NCBI GenBank assembly: GCA_913050115.1
Contig: CAJWZU010000010.1
Location: 1-62,997, forward strand
Direction: 5' to 3'
Length of the DNA stretch: 62,997 bases
Origin: an uncultured Cellvibrionales bacterium
GTDB taxonomy: Bacteria > Pseudomonadota > Gammaproteobacteria > Pseudomonadales > Cellvibrionaceae
The first letter of the stretch is position 1, and each line of letters opens with the position of its first letter. Position numbers and translations under genes: made by a program. The notes beneath the pieces were generated by a model, which saw only the letters and a program-made list of their open reading frames with translations, had not been told where the DNA came from and did not search any database. This document shows, one piece after another, positions 1 through 17,325 of this stretch.

Positions 1-248
1 CGAAAGATGAAGGTGGTCGTCATACGCCATTCTTTAAAGGCTATCGTCCACAGTTCTACTTCCGTACCACTGATATCACAGGCGCTTGTGAGTTGCCAGA
101 GGGTGTTGAGATGGTAATGCCGGGTGATAACGTACAGATGTCTGTTACACTTATCAACCCGATCGCAATGGAAGAGGGTCTACGCTTCGCAATTCGCGAA
201 GGTGGCCGTACTGTTGGTGCCGGTGTTGTAGCAAAAATTATCGAGTAA
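1..248 (+). CDS. tuf: Elongation factor Tu, first copy (3' end only)
   Basis: This is the C-terminal 81 residues of EF-Tu, the GTPase that brings aminoacyl-tRNA to the ribosome; the 5' part lies outside the window. The reading frame (codons from base 3) covers domain III, with the motif [13 protein letters not shown] and the end [10 protein letters not shown]. The rest of the protein is missing because of the window edge, not because the gene is broken. It matches the complete tuf copy at 16047-17270 closely, but the last residue is Glu instead of Asp and about sixteen bases differ, nearly all silent. It is followed by a hairpin and tRNA-Trp, the usual tufB position in gammaproteobacteria. 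Confidence 0.97.
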   Translation, partial: KDEGGRHTPFFKGYRPQFYFRTTDITGACELPEGVEMVMPGDNVQMSVTLINPIAMEEGLRFAIREGGRTVGAGVVAKIIE

Positions 249-261
249 TCGATAACTTTAG

Positions 262-279
262 CGGGGCTTAGTAGCCCCG
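262..279 (+). terminator. Hairpin after first tuf copy
   Basis: CGGGGCT and AGCCCCG form a 7-bp GC-rich stem with a 4-nt loop just after the tuf stop. The following bases are only mildly T-rich, so it may be a weak terminator or a processing/stability hairpin between tuf and tRNA-Trp. Confidence 0.5.
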
Positions 280-290
280 TTAGAAAATTT

Positions 291-366
291 AGGCCAGTAG
301 TTCAATTGGTAGAGCGTCGGTCTCCAAAACCGAAAGTTGCGGGTTCGAGTCCCCCCTGGCCTGCCA
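291..366 (+). tRNA. tRNA-Trp (anticodon CCA)
   Basis: A 76-nt cloverleaf: acceptor arm AGGCCAG/CTGGCCT, D-loop with TTCAATTGGTAGAGC, anticodon stem TCGGT/ACCGA around CTCCAAA with anticodon CCA at 324-326, T-loop GGTTCGAGTCC, and an encoded 3' CCA. It lies between tuf and secE, the standard place for tRNA-Trp in gammaproteobacteria, and is probably co-transcribed with tuf. Confidence 0.98.
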
Positions 367-397
367 TATTTATAGTGTAAGTGTTAAAGGAAATATC

Positions 398-778
398 ATG
401 ACAAGCAAAGCGGAAGTTGAAGAGTTTCGTTTTGATAGCTTGAAATGGACGTTTGTCGTAGCTGTCATTGCTTTAGGTGTTTTTGCTAACTCTTATTACT
501 CCGATCCACAGCGTGATATTGCGCTGTTGTATCGTGTGATTGCGTTGCTTTTGGGTGGCGCTCTTGCTTTTTTTGTTGCAGCTAAAACCGCTAAAGGTTC
601 AGCTTTTTCTGCTTTGGTGCGGGAGGCAACAGTCGAAGTTCGCAAGGTCGTTTGGCCTTCGCGTCAAGAAACTAATCAAACAACCTTAATTATTCTTGCT
701 GTGGTTTTATTTATGGCGATTGTTCTTTGGGCGTTAGATACTTTTCTTGGCTGGATAGCCTCTCTAATTCTTGGTTAA
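398..778 (+). CDS. secE: Preprotein translocase subunit SecE
   Basis: Small membrane subunit (126 aa) of the SecYEG channel; it clamps SecY and is essential for export. Two hydrophobic segments lie near residues 17-32 and 44-62, then the conserved amphipathic stretch [19 protein letters not shown], then a last membrane helix (about 96-122), i.e. the three-TM gammaproteobacterial form. A purine-rich site (AAAGGA) precedes the ATG. It is followed closely by nusG, the normal secE-nusG pair. Its partner secY is encoded at 26911-28227. Confidence 0.97.
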   Translation: MTSKAEVEEFRFDSLKWTFVVAVIALGVFANSYYSDPQRDIALLYRVIALLLGGALAFFVAAKTAKGSAFSALVREATVEVRKVVWPSRQETNQTTLIILAVVLFMAIVLWALDTFLGWIASLILG

Positions 779-788
779 GGAAACTGTC

Positions 789-1322
789 ATGGCCATGCGC
801 TGGTATGTTGTACACGCCTATTCGGGCTATGAGAAGAAAGTTTCCGCTGCTCTATTGGAGCGTATTGAACGACACGATATGCAGGACATCTTTGGTGATG
901 TGTTGGTCCCGACCGAAGAAGTGGTCGAAATGCGTGGCGGTCAAAAGCGAAGAAGTGAGCGAAAGTTTTTTCCGGGTTATGTTTTGGTTCAAATGGAGCT
1001 GACAGACGACAGTTGGCATCTAGTTAAAGATACTCCTCGTGTGTTAGGTTTTATTGGTGGCAAGGGCGATCAGCCTGCTCCAATTACCGAAAAAGAAGCT
1101 GAAGCTATTTTGCAGCGCGTGGATGAGTCTATTGAGAAGCCTAAGCCTAAAACTTTGTTTGAGCCAGGCGAGATGGTGCGCGTTATAGACGGGCCCTTTA
1201 ACGACTTTAACGGTAATGTTGAAGAAGTTAACTACGAAAAAAGTCGTCTACGAGTGGCTGTTTTAATTTTTGGTCGTTCAACTCCAGTAGAATTGGACTT
1301 TGGTCAGGTAGAAAAAGCCTGA
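789..1322 (+). CDS. nusG: Transcription termination/antitermination factor NusG
   Basis: NusG (177 aa) binds RNA polymerase and couples it to Rho or to the leading ribosome. The NGN domain opens with [17 protein letters not shown], and the C-terminal KOW domain contains [20 protein letters not shown] longer frame exists from a TTG at 771, but the ATG at 789 matches the family N-terminus and has an AAGGA site about 8 nt upstream, so it is chosen. The gene starts 10 nt after the secE stop. Confidence 0.97.
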   Translation: MAMRWYVVHAYSGYEKKVSAALLERIERHDMQDIFGDVLVPTEEVVEMRGGQKRRSERKFFPGYVLVQMELTDDSWHLVKDTPRVLGFIGGKGDQPAPITEKEAEAILQRVDESIEKPKPKTLFEPGEMVRVIDGPFNDFNGNVEEVNYEKSRLRVAVLIFGRSTPVELDFGQVEKA

Positions 1323-1342
1323 TCTAGAATTATTGCTTTATG

Positions 1343-1375
1343 CCCTCTCTCGCCTCGTGGTGAGGGAGGGTTTTT
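1343..1375 (+). terminator. Rho-independent terminator after nusG
   Basis: A 12-bp stem with a few G-U pairs (CCCTCTCTCGCC / GGTGAGGGAGGG, loop TCGT) is followed by TTTTT. It separates secE-nusG from the rplK operon. The rest of the gap to 1479 should hold the rplK promoter and leader, but I see no box good enough to call. Confidence 0.88.
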
Positions 1376-1479
1376 GCGTATAGAAAATGTAGTAAGTGTT
1401 TTTAGACTTAGGGGAGCCTGCGATAAGAGTGTGTTCAGCATTCTTTGAGGCGCTAATACCCTATCATTAGGAGTTAAGT

Positions 1480-1911
1480 ATGGCTAAGAAAGTAGAAGCT
1501 TACATTAAGCTGCAGGTTGCAGCGGGTAAGGCAAATCCAAGTCCTCCAGTTGGTCCAGCGTTGGGTCAACATGGTGTGAATATTATGGAATTCTGTAAGG
1601 CGTTCAATGCCCAGACTCAGAGTCTTGAGGCCGGTGCGCCGGTTCCTGTAGTGATCAGTGTTTACAGCGATCGCAGTTTCACGTTTGAAACTAAGACTCC
1701 ACCTGCATCATACCTGCTTAAAAAGGCCGCTGGTATTAAGAGCGGTTCCGGTCGTCCTAACACCGATAAAGTTGGTACGGTTACTCGTGCACAGCTGGAA
1801 GAAATAGTTGCTGTTAAGCAAGCTGATTTATCTGCTGCTGATATCGATGCAGCGGTACGCACCATTGCCGGCTCTGCCCGTTCAATGGGCCTGAACGTGG
1901 AGGGTATATAA
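1480..1911 (+). CDS. rplK: 50S ribosomal protein L11
   Basis: L11 (143 aa) forms part of the GTPase-associated centre of the 50S subunit and contacts elongation factors and RelA. It begins [20 protein letters not shown], with the proline-rich [20 protein letters not shown] segment of the N-terminal domain and a C-terminal rRNA-binding domain ending GLNVEGI. An AGGAG site precedes the ATG, just after a short CTAAT...ATTAG inverted repeat that could mask it. rplA starts 1 nt after the stop, so translation is likely coupled. Confidence 0.98.
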   Translation: MAKKVEAYIKLQVAAGKANPSPPVGPALGQHGVNIMEFCKAFNAQTQSLEAGAPVPVVISVYSDRSFTFETKTPPASYLLKKAAGIKSGSGRPNTDKVGTVTRAQLEEIVAVKQADLSAADIDAAVRTIAGSARSMGLNVEGI

Positions 1912-1912
1912 C

Positions 1913-2608
1913 ATGGCTAAATTGACTAAGCGCGCTAAGTTGATCGCTGAGAAAGTTGAAGTTGGCAAGCATTACTCTATTGAGGCTGCTGTTGCTTTGC
2001 TGAAAGAGGTTTCTACCGTTAAGTTTGCCGAGACAGTTGATGTCACTGTGAACTTGGGTATTGATCCACGTAAATCCGATCAGTCTGTTCGCGGTGCGAC
2101 TACGTTGCCACACGGCAGTGGTAAAGAAGTTCGTGTTGCCGTGTTTACCCAAGGCGCTAACGCCGAAGCCGCTACTGCTGCGGGTGCCGATGTTGTTGGT
2201 ATGGATGAGTTGGCAGCTGAAGTTAAGGCTGGCAATTTGAATTTTGACGTTGTTATCGCAAGTCCAGACGCGATGCGCGTTGTAGGTCAGTTGGGTACAA
2301 TTCTTGGCCCGCGCGGCCTAATGCCAAACCCTAAGACGGGTACCGTGACTCCGGATGTTGCTACTGCGGTTAAAAACGCAAAAGCAGGTCAGGTTCGTTA
2401 TCGTGCAGAGAAAGGCGGCATCATCCACGGTGGTATCGGTAAAGTTTCTTTTGACGCAGCAGCGATCAAAGGCAACTTAGAAGCATTGCTAATAGATCTA
2501 CAGAAAGCTAAGCCGGCCTCTGCTAAGGGTGTCTTCTTAAAGAAGATTTCTCTGAGTACGACTATGGGCCCGGGCTTAGTTATCGATCAGGCGTCTCTGG
2601 AAGTTTAA
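1913..2608 (+). CDS. rplA: 50S ribosomal protein L1
   Basis: L1 (231 aa) forms the mobile stalk at the E-site and in enterics represses the rplKA mRNA. The sequence has the typical [15 protein letters not shown] start, and [19 protein letters not shown] near residues 123-141. It is of family length. It directly follows rplK, so autogenous control of both by L1 is likely but is not shown by the sequence. Confidence 0.98.
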   Translation: MAKLTKRAKLIAEKVEVGKHYSIEAAVALLKEVSTVKFAETVDVTVNLGIDPRKSDQSVRGATTLPHGSGKEVRVAVFTQGANAEAATAAGADVVGMDELAAEVKAGNLNFDVVIASPDAMRVVGQLGTILGPRGLMPNPKTGTVTPDVATAVKNAKAGQVRYRAEKGGIIHGGIGKVSFDAAAIKGNLEALLIDLQKAKPASAKGVFLKKISLSTTMGPGLVIDQASLEV

Positions 2609-2639
2609 TTTCAGTCGTTTGATAACATACTTTGGGGTT

Positions 2640-2826
2640 CAGTCTATTTATAGGCTGGGCTGTCAAAGACCGCAGGTGCTCTAAAGTGTTAACTGATGAG
2701 CTTAATAGGTTTAACGACCGGCCTGCGCAGATGGTGTACCCAACTCAGATTATTGAGCTGGATTTGTCACCGAAACGCTTAAGTGTAAATACTTAAGCTA
2801 ATGATGATTAACCCTTTTGGGTTAAT
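2640..2826 (+). promoter_or_regulatory. L10-type structured leader upstream of rplJ
   Basis: The 237-nt gap before rplJ has the look of the L10(L12)4-binding autoregulatory leader. Complementary segments GACCGCAGG (about 2668-2676) and CCGGCCTGCGC (about 2718-2728) flank a long internal region, followed by two perfect hairpins: GCTTAAGT/ACTTAAGC (2777-2798) and ATTAACCC-TTTT-GGGTTAAT (2807-2826). The last ends 8 nt before the AGGAG of rplJ, well placed to control access to it. The assignment rests on position and paired segments; exact folding was not computed. Confidence 0.7.
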
Positions 2827-2845
2827 TAAATCTAGGAGAAAACTC

Positions 2846-3343
2846 GTGGCATTAGGGCTCGAAGACAAAAAAGCGATCGTTGCTGAAGTCCAAGAAGCTG
2901 CTAAGAGTGCTCTATCTGCTGTTGTTGCCGATTCACGCGGTGTAACAGTTTCAGATATGACAGCTCTTCGCAAAGAGGCACGTGAGAACGGCGTTTGGTT
3001 AAAAGTCGTTCGTAACACACTTGCCCGTCGCGCTATTGAAGGCTCTGACTATGAGTGTCTGAACGATACTCTTGTAGGCCCATCTATCATTGCATTTTCT
3101 ACCGAGCATCCAGGTGCTGGTGCGCGAATCTTAAATGATTTCGCTAAGGGTAATGATAAGTTTGAGCTGAAAGCAGCCGCCTTTGAAGGTGAAGTGGTTG
3201 ATATCGTTATGCTGGCATCACTGCCAACATACGACGAAGCAATCGCCAAGCTAATGGCAGTGATGAAAGAAGCTTCTGCAGGCAAGCTGGTTCGCACTAT
3301 TGCGGCCGTTCGCGATCAGAAAGAAGAACAAGAAGCGGCGTAA
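2846..3343 (+). CDS. rplJ: 50S ribosomal protein L10
   Basis: L10 (165 aa) anchors L7/L12 dimers on the 50S stalk. The family begins [15 protein letters not shown]; here the matching start is the GTG at 2846 ([20 protein letters not shown]) with TAGGAG 8 nt upstream. An in-frame ATG at 2801 would add residues encoded by the leader hairpin and has no ribosome-binding site, so it is rejected. The C-terminal L12-binding tail is Lys/Glu/Ala-rich (QKEEQEAA). Followed by rplL. Confidence 0.97.
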   Translation: MALGLEDKKAIVAEVQEAAKSALSAVVADSRGVTVSDMTALRKEARENGVWLKVVRNTLARRAIEGSDYECLNDTLVGPSIIAFSTEHPGAGARILNDFAKGNDKFELKAAAFEGEVVDIVMLASLPTYDEAIAKLMAVMKEASAGKLVRTIAAVRDQKEEQEAA

Positions 3344-3446
3344 TTTTCCGGTTGGAAAAAAGCGATGTTTTTTATAAAAATTTTATTGAGCCTGATGCCG
3401 TCATATGGCTGTATTAATAAGTGCTCCTATAGTTAGGAATTGACTC

Positions 3447-3815
3447 ATGTCTCTATCTAAAGACGATATTATCAATGCTGTTGCCGAAATGTCTGTTAAA
3501 GATGTTGTTGAACTGATCGAAGCAATGGAAGAGAAGTTCGGCGTAACAGCTGCTGTTGCTGCTGCTGGACCTGCTGCTGGCGGCGACGCTGCAGCTGAAG
3601 AGCAAACCGAATTTGACGTTATCTTGAGCGCTGTTGGCGACAAGAAAGTTAACGTAATTAAGGCGGTTCGTGCAATTACAGGTCTAGGCCTGAAAGAAGC
3701 TAAGGGCATCGTTGATGGAGCTCCAGCTCCAGTTAAGGAAGGCGCGTCTAAGGCTGATGCCGAAGAAGCAAAAGCTAAGCTGGAAGAAGCTGGCGCTATC
3801 GTAGAGCTGAAGTAA
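3447..3815 (+). CDS. rplL: 50S ribosomal protein L7/L12
   Basis: L7/L12 (122 aa), the multi-copy stalk protein that recruits and activates translational GTPases. The N-terminal dimerisation domain ([20 protein letters not shown]) is joined by the Ala/Gly hinge [15 protein letters not shown] to the C-terminal domain with [20 protein letters not shown]. It sits between rplJ and rpoB, as in most bacteria, and is followed by an attenuator-like structure. Confidence 0.98.
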   Translation: MSLSKDDIINAVAEMSVKDVVELIEAMEEKFGVTAAVAAAGPAAGGDAAAEEQTEFDVILSAVGDKKVNVIKAVRAITGLGLKEAKGIVDGAPAPVKEGASKADAEEAKAKLEEAGAIVELK

Positions 3816-3835
3816 TTCACTCGCGTGCGACTGCT

Positions 3836-3890
3836 GCCTCATACTAGTATGAGGCGCGAGGCTGGTGGGGTAATTCCCGCCGGCCTTTTT
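3836..3890 (+). terminator. rplL-rpoB attenuator (two consecutive hairpins)
   Basis: A perfect 20-nt palindrome (GCCTCATACTAGTATGAGGC, 3836-3855) is followed by a G-U-containing 10-bp stem (GGCTGGTGGG / CCCGCCGGCC, 3860-3885) and TTTTT. In E. coli a partial terminator at this place lowers rpoBC relative to ribosomal protein genes; the same role is inferred here. The rest of the gap to 4048 holds two small stems (AAAGCG/CGCTTT, AAGGC/GCCTT). Confidence 0.8.
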
Positions 3891-4048
3891 ACGTTTGCAA
3901 TCAACGCATAAAGATTGTAGTGGTGTGCTCTTGTTGCGCTAGCGACAAAAGGAAGACGCCCAACTAGTACCTGTACGGTAAATATAAAAGCGCCACCCGC
4001 GCTTTCTAAGGCTAAAAGCCTTGTCCGTGAACAAGCTGGGGAATACTG

Positions 4049-8131
<4,083 letters not shown>

Positions 8132-8156
8132 GCTAACCGTAACAACTATCGGCGCC

Positions 8157-8181
8157 GTAGGGGCGCCTATTGCGCCCCTAC
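8157..8181 (+). other. Perfect 10-bp hairpin between rpoB and rpoC
   Basis: GTAGGGGCGC and GCGCCCCTAC pair perfectly around the loop CTATT. No T-run follows, so it is not an intrinsic terminator. Its place, 15 nt before the rpoC ribosome-binding site, suggests an mRNA processing, stability or translation element. Confidence 0.6.
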
Positions 8182-8208
8182 ACACACTAGCCCATTGGAG
8201 GAAGTGTC

Positions 8209-12435
<4,227 letters not shown>

Positions 12436-12510
12436 GGCAGCTTATTAGAGGGGGAGGTGAAGCGCCTCTCCTTTAAATAAGCTGTACTTAAGGGTAGTTA
12501 CTACCTTAAC

Positions 12511-12527
12511 GCCCCATTGTATGGGGC
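12511..12527 (+). other. Hairpins in the rpoC-rpsL gap
   Basis: After rpoC come three short hairpins, the clearest being GCCCCAT-TGT-ATGGGGC (12511-12527), preceded by GGTAG-TTA-CTACC (12493-12505) and GAGG/CCTC near 12455. None has a downstream T-run. They may act as a weak or Rho-assisted terminator region upstream of the rpsL promoter. Confidence 0.45.
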
Positions 12528-12578
12528 ACTAATTTGAGGCTAAGGTGATAATTGGTTCTGCCATGTTTCACCTCAGTC

Positions 12579-12606
12579 TTGACGAAAGTGGTGATGTGGC
12601 TATAAA
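12579..12606 (+). promoter_or_regulatory. Sigma70-type promoter for rpsL-rpsG
   Basis: TTGACG (12579-12584), 16-nt spacer, TATAAA (12601-12606), about 110 nt before the rpsL ATG. The predicted leader contains a small hairpin CCTTCGGTTACGAAGG near 12673. The boxes are near consensus, so a strong promoter is likely. Confidence 0.75.
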
Positions 12607-12716
12607 ATGCGCATCCCACTTTTACAGTGGGCGGGATATCGGTATAAATCGTTATCCTAGCTTAATTAACGCGCCTTCGGTTACGAAGGTCATTTTGATA
12701 TTGTGGAGTCATTTTC

Positions 12717-13088
12717 ATGGCAACGATCAACCAATTGGTTCGTAAGCCTAGAAAACGTAAGGTTGCTGCTAGCGACGTACGTGCTCTGCAGGCGTGTCCT
12801 CAGCGTCGTGGTGTTTGCACCCGCGTTTATACTACTACCCCTAAGAAGCCTAACTCGGCTCTGCGTAAGGTTTGCCGTGTGCGCCTGACCAGTGGTTTTG
12901 AAGTGTCTTCTTACATTGGTGGTGAAGGTCACAACTTGCAAGAACACAGCGTTGTATTGATTCGCGGTGGTCGTGTTAAAGATCTACCTGGTGTGCGTTA
13001 TCACACTGTTCGTGGTTCTTTGGATACTGCCGGCGTGAGTGATCGCAAGCAAGGTCGTTCTAAGTACGGCACCAAGCGTCCTAAGTAA
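12717..13088 (+). CDS. rpsL: 30S ribosomal protein S12
   Basis: S12 (123 aa) lies at the decoding centre and controls accuracy. It begins [15 protein letters not shown]. The streptomycin-relevant lysines are wild type in [13 protein letters not shown] and [12 protein letters not shown]. It heads the str-type operon with its own promoter upstream; rpsG follows after 139 nt, a gap that in E. coli contains the S7 repressor-binding site. Confidence 0.98.
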   Translation: MATINQLVRKPRKRKVAASDVRALQACPQRRGVCTRVYTTTPKKPNSALRKVCRVRLTSGFEVSSYIGGEGHNLQEHSVVLIRGGRVKDLPGVRYHTVRGSLDTAGVSDRKQGRSKYGTKRPK

Positions 13089-13227
13089 GTCTTTACTTAC
13101 TAATGATGCATACGTTTTCGGTTACTATTTAATTAGGGAATCGAGTAAGGCTAAGCCGCTACTGTCCGTGTTGATAGCTCAGCATGCGAGAGCGTCGTCT
13201 TAGAAATCCTGAAGAGAGGCTATTAAA

Positions 13228-13698
13228 ATGCCAAGAAGAAGAGTTGTCGCTAAGCGCGAAATATTGCCAGATCCTAAGTTTGGCAATCTGGCTCTAGCCA
13301 AGTTCATGAACATGGTCATGATCAGTGGTAAGAAATCAGTAGCTGAGCGCATCGTTTACGGTGCCTTGGAGATTGTTCAAGAGAAAACTGGCAAAGATCC
13401 GTTGGAAACTTTCGACGAAGCTTTGGCTAACATTGCACCTATGGTTGAAGTTAAATCTCGCCGTGTTGGTGGTGCAACGTACCAGGTTCCTGTTGAAGTG
13501 CGTCCTGCACGTCGTACCGCCCTGGCGATGCGTTGGTTGGTAGAGTACTCCCGCAACCGCGGCGAGAAAGCTATGCCACAGCGTCTTGCTGGTGAATTGA
13601 TCGATGCCGCCCAATCTAAGGGTGCAGCGGTTAAGAAGCGTGAAGACGTTCACCGCATGGCTGATGCCAACAAGGCATTCTCTCACTTTCGCTTCTAA
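13228..13698 (+). CDS. rpsG: 30S ribosomal protein S7
   Basis: S7 (156 aa) nucleates assembly of the 30S head and contacts E-site tRNA. It has the family start [20 protein letters not shown], then [22 protein letters not shown] in the middle. A GAGAGG site precedes the ATG. Unlike the E. coli str operon, a strong terminator follows it, separating it from fusA. Confidence 0.98.
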   Translation: MPRRRVVAKREILPDPKFGNLALAKFMNMVMISGKKSVAERIVYGALEIVQEKTGKDPLETFDEALANIAPMVEVKSRRVGGATYQVPVEVRPARRTALAMRWLVEYSRNRGEKAMPQRLAGELIDAAQSKGAAVKKREDVHRMADANKAFSHFRF

Positions 13699-13729
13699 TT
13701 ACTGTTTGCAGAAGTGTTGTGAGTTAAAT

Positions 13730-13756
13730 AAAAAGGCAGCTAAAAGCTGCCTTTTT
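13730..13756 (+). terminator. Intrinsic terminator between rpsG and fusA
   Basis: AAAAAGGCAGCT-AAA-AGCTGCCTTTTT, a perfect 12-bp stem ending in a T-run. It would split the usual rpsL-rpsG-fusA-tuf operon into two transcription units or strongly lower read-through into fusA. Confidence 0.9.
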
Positions 13757-13790
13757 ATTGTCTGGCTTAAACGTAAAAGCCTGCAGTGGC

Positions 13791-13829
13791 TTGTTCAAAT
13801 ACCATTTTCACTGAGTGGCATTTGAACAA
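13791..13829 (+). other. Inverted repeat upstream of fusA
   Basis: TTGTTCAAATACCA and TGGCATTTGAACAA form 14-nt arms with one mismatch and an 11-nt loop, 18 nt before the fusA ribosome-binding site. It could be an operator over a fusA promoter or a leader structure; I cannot tell which. Confidence 0.55.
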
Positions 13830-13859
13830 TTTAATGTATTTCACATTTGGGGAAATTCA

Positions 13860-15968
13860 GTGGCCCGTAAAACACCAATCGATCGCTACCGTAATATCGG
13901 TATTGTCGCGCACGTTGATGCTGGTAAAACCACCACTACCGAGCGCGTGCTTTTTTATACTGGCATGTCACACAAGATCGGTGAGGTTCACGACGGCTGT
14001 GCGACCATGGATTGGATGGAGCAGGAGCAGGAAAGGGGGATTACAATAACTTCTGCGGCAACTACTTGCTTCTGGCCCGGTATGCAAAAGCAGTTTGACC
14101 AGCATCGTATCAACATTATCGATACCCCGGGGCATGTTGATTTCACCATTGAAGTTGAGCGCTCGCTGCGCGTTCTTGATGGTGCTGTGGTGGTGTTGTG
14201 CGGTTCCTCCGGTGTGCAGCCGCAAACTGAGACTGTCTGGCGTCAGGCCAATAAATATCAAGTGCCTAGGCTTGTATTCGTCAATAAGATGGATCGGATC
14301 GGGGCCGACTTCGAGATGGTGGTTGAGCAGCTTCGTCATCGTCTTGGTGCTAATGCTGTGCCTTTGCAGTTGGCTATTGGTGCTGAGGATGAGTTTGAAG
14401 GGGTAGTTGACTTAATTAAGATGCGCGCCATTCACTGGTCTGATACCGACCAGGGTATGACCTTTGAGTACGGCGATATACCCGCTGATATGATGGATCA
14501 GTGCGTGGATATGCGCGAACACTTGCTCGATAGTGCGGCGGAAGCCTCTGAAGAGTTGATGGATAAGTACTTGGAGGAGGGCGATCTCAGCGAAGATGAC
14601 ATTAAGAGTGCTATTCGTCAGCTCACTTTAAGCACCGACATAGTCCCTGTCTTCTGCGGTTCTGCCTTTAAGAATAAGGGTGTGCAGGCGGTATTGGATG
14701 CGGTTATTGAGTATCTTCCGGCACCTACCGACGTTAAGCCTGTTGAGGGTACATCGGAGGATGGTGAGGTTGTGGTGACCCGTGAGGCCTCCGATGATGT
14801 GCCTTTCTCTGCCTTGGCATTTAAAATAGCCACTGATCCTTTTGTTGGCACTCTGACATTTTTCCGCTGCTATTCCGGTGTGCTTGAGGCGGGCAAGGTT
14901 GTGTTCAACCCTGCAAAGGGTAAGCGTGAGCGTATTGGTCGTATGGTGCAAATGCACGCTAACGACCGTCAAGAAATTAGTGAGGTGCGCGCGGGCGATA
15001 TTGCCGCGGCTATCGGCTTAAAAGATGTGACAACCGGTGATACGCTTTGTTCGCAGGATGATCGTATTGTGCTTGAGCGTCTGGAGTTTCCGGAGCCTGT
15101 TATATCGGTAGCTGTTGAGCCTCGTACTGTAGCTGACCAAGACAAGATGGATGTCGCGCTCGCCAAACTGGCGCAAGAAGATCCCTCATTTCGTGTGCTT
15201 ACTGATAAAGACACTGGCCAGATTATTATTTCCGGTATGGGTGAGCTGCATCTAGATATTATTGTTGATCGCATGCGCCGCGAATTCTCGGTTGCTGCTA
15301 ATGTTGGTAAACCGCAAGTGACTTATCGTGAGGCAATCAGTGCCCCGTGTAAGCTTGAAGCCAAGTTTGAACACGAGTCTCCTACTCGCACTCAGTATGC
15401 TCATGTTTGTATTAATTTTGAGCCGGCCGAGGATGCTGCCGCTGAAGGTTTGGCGTTCGTCAACGAGATTGATAACGGCAGTATACCCAAGGAGTTTATT
15501 CCGGCTATTCGCGAGGGTATTGAAAGCCAGATGAAGAATGGTGTGTTGGTGGGTTATCCAATGCTTGGGTTAAAGGCAACGCTTGTAGGTGGCTCCTTTC
15601 ATGAGACCGATTCGTCTGAGGTGGCCTTTAAAATAGCTGCCTCAATGGCAGTTAAAAAGCTGGCTGTTGAGGGTGGTGCCAGCTTGTTGGAGCCGGTAAT
15701 GAAGGTTGAGGTGGTGACGCCTGAGGCTAACATGGGCGACGTAGTTGGCGATCTCAATCGTCGTCGTGGCCAGATTCAGGGTATGGATGATGGTCCGGCA
15801 GGTAAGGTTGTTACGGCGGAGGTGCCTTTAGCGGAGATGTTCGGGTATTCTACAGCGCTGCGCTCTGCGACTCAGGGCCGCGCCACTTATGCCATGGAAT
15901 TCAGTCAGTATACCGCGGCGCCAGCTCGTGTCTCCGATGAGATTATTGCAAAAACTCGCGGCTATTAA
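13860..15968 (+). CDS. fusA: Elongation factor G (translocase), main copy
   Basis: EF-G (702 aa) drives tRNA-mRNA translocation and ribosome recycling. GTP-binding motifs: AHVDAGKTT (P-loop), DTPGHVDF (G3), NKMD (G4). Domains II-V follow, ending IAKTRGY. The start is GTG at 13860, giving [14 protein letters not shown] as in the family, with TGGGGA 6 nt upstream; an in-frame ATG 15 codons earlier lies in the inverted repeat and is rejected. A second, divergent EF-G is encoded at 53952-56045. Confidence 0.97.
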   Translation: MARKTPIDRYRNIGIVAHVDAGKTTTTERVLFYTGMSHKIGEVHDGCATMDWMEQEQERGITITSAATTCFWPGMQKQFDQHRINIIDTPGHVDFTIEVERSLRVLDGAVVVLCGSSGVQPQTETVWRQANKYQVPRLVFVNKMDRIGADFEMVVEQLRHRLGANAVPLQLAIGAEDEFEGVVDLIKMRAIHWSDTDQGMTFEYGDIPADMMDQCVDMREHLLDSAAEASEELMDKYLEEGDLSEDDIKSAIRQLTLSTDIVPVFCGSAFKNKGVQAVLDAVIEYLPAPTDVKPVEGTSEDGEVVVTREASDDVPFSALAFKIATDPFVGTLTFFRCYSGVLEAGKVVFNPAKGKRERIGRMVQMHANDRQEISEVRAGDIAAAIGLKDVTTGDTLCSQDDRIVLERLEFPEPVISVAVEPRTVADQDKMDVALAKLAQEDPSFRVLTDKDTGQIIISGMGELHLDIIVDRMRREFSVAANVGKPQVTYREAISAPCKLEAKFEHESPTRTQYAHVCINFEPAEDAAAEGLAFVNEIDNGSIPKEFIPAIREGIESQMKNGVLVGYPMLGLKATLVGGSFHETDSSEVAFKIAASMAVKKLAVEGGASLLEPVMKVEVVTPEANMGDVVGDLNRRRGQIQGMDDGPAGKVVTAEVPLAEMFGYSTALRSATQGRATYAMEFSQYTAAPARVSDEIIAKTRGY

Positions 15969-16046
15969 GCACGCGTTTCCGTACTATTTTTCACTATGTG
16001 TCGGCGGGTTTGTCTGTCGGTAAATTTATAAAGAAGGTAATTAGCA

Positions 16047-17270
16047 ATGGCTAAAGAAGCATTTGAACGGACAAAACCGCATGTGAACGTTGGTACTATC
16101 GGTCACGTCGATCATGGTAAAACTACCCTGACTGCTGCTCTTACTCGCGTATGTGCAGAGGTCTGGGGTGGTGAGTTTGTTGCCTTTGATGGTATTGATA
16201 ATGCTCCAGAAGAGCGCGAGCGCGGTATCACTATCTCTACTTCACATGTTGAGTACGATTCACCAAACCGTCACTATGCTCACGTGGACTGTCCAGGTCA
16301 CGCTGACTACGTTAAGAATATGATCACTGGTGCTGCCCAAATGGATGGTGCTATCTTGGTTTGTGGTGCAACTGATGGCCCTATGCCTCAGACGCGCGAG
16401 CACATCCTTTTGTCTCGTCAGGTAGGTGTTCCTTACATCGTTGTGTTCTTGAATAAGGCTGATTTGCTTGCTGAAGATTGCGGCGGTTTCGGTACTGAAG
16501 AATATGAAGAGATGGTTGAGTTGGTAGAGATGGAGTTGCGCGAGTTGCTTGAAGCTTACGAGTTCCCGGGTGACGACACTCCTATTATCGCTGGTTCTGC
16601 CCTGATGGCATTGAACGGCGAAGATGAGAATGGTTTAGGTACTACTGCTGTTAAGGCGTTAGTTGAGACGCTCGATTCGTATATTCCTGAGCCGGAGCGC
16701 GCTATCGACGGTGCTTTTATTCTGCCTATCGAAGATGTTTTCTCTATTCAGGGGCGTGGTACTGTTGTTACTGGCCGTGTTGAGCGCGGAATCGTTAATA
16801 CTGGCGATGAAGTAGAAATCATTGGTATAAAAGAAACCATCGTTACCACCGTTACTGGTGTGGAGATGTTTCGTAAGATTCTCGATGAAGGTCGCGCTGG
16901 TGAGAATGTTGGTGTTCTTCTTCGCGGTACTAAGCGTGATGAAGTTGAGCGTGGTCAGGTGTTGGCTCACAAAGGCTCAATTACGCCGCACACTAAGTTT
17001 GAGGGCGAAGTTTACGTGTTGTCGAAAGATGAAGGTGGTCGTCATACGCCATTCTTTAAAGGCTATCGTCCACAGTTTTACTTCCGTACCACTGACATCA
17101 CAGGCGCTTGTGAGTTACCTGAGGGTGTTGAGATGGTAATGCCGGGTGATAATGTGCAGATGTCTGTGACTCTTATTAATCCAATCGCAATGGAAGAGGG
17201 TCTTCGTTTCGCAATTCGTGAAGGTGGCCGAACTGTTGGTGCCGGTGTTGTAGCAAAAATTATCGACTAA
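16047..17270 (+). CDS. tuf: Elongation factor Tu, second (complete) copy
   Basis: EF-Tu (407 aa; E. coli 394) delivers aminoacyl-tRNA to the ribosome. P-loop GHVDHGKT near residue 19, DCPGHADY (G3), NKADLL (G4). An acidic insertion after NKADLL ([18 protein letters not shown]) helps explain the extra length. It follows fusA by 78 nt with an AAGAAGG site before the ATG. Its 3' 240 bases are near-identical to the copy at 1-248, but the last residue is Asp instead of Glu. Confidence 0.98.
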   Translation: MAKEAFERTKPHVNVGTIGHVDHGKTTLTAALTRVCAEVWGGEFVAFDGIDNAPEERERGITISTSHVEYDSPNRHYAHVDCPGHADYVKNMITGAAQMDGAILVCGATDGPMPQTREHILLSRQVGVPYIVVFLNKADLLAEDCGGFGTEEYEEMVELVEMELRELLEAYEFPGDDTPIIAGSALMALNGEDENGLGTTAVKALVETLDSYIPEPERAIDGAFILPIEDVFSIQGRGTVVTGRVERGIVNTGDEVEIIGIKETIVTTVTGVEMFRKILDEGRAGENVGVLLRGTKRDEVERGQVLAHKGSITPHTKFEGEVYVLSKDEGGRHTPFFKGYRPQFYFRTTDITGACELPEGVEMVMPGDNVQMSVTLINPIAMEEGLRFAIREGGRTVGAGVVAKIID

Positions 17271-17293
17271 GTTGATTTTGCTTTGCCTCAAAA

Positions 17294-17325
17294 GCCGCAT
17301 CCTCAATTGAGGGTGCGGCTTTTTT
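17294..17325 (+). terminator. Strong intrinsic terminator after tuf
   Basis: GCCGCATCCTC / GAGGGTGCGGC, 11-bp stem with one G-U pair, loop AATT, followed by TTTTTT. It ends the fusA-tuf unit. Confidence 0.95.

Noticed and set aside
771-788. TTG start 18 bases upstream for nusG
   Set aside because: It overlaps secE and adds residues not found in NusG; the ATG at 789 fits the family start and the ribosome-binding site.
2801-2845. ATG start 45 bases upstream for rplJ
   Set aside because: It lies within the leader hairpins and lacks a ribosome-binding site; the GTG at 2846 follows TAGGAG and matches L10.
12840-13000. Possible streptomycin-resistance changes in rpsL
   Set aside because: Both key lysines are present in wild-type context.
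13815-13859. Longer N-terminus for EF-G
   Set aside because: The extra residues come from the inverted repeat and are absent from EF-G; the GTG at 13860 gives the family start.
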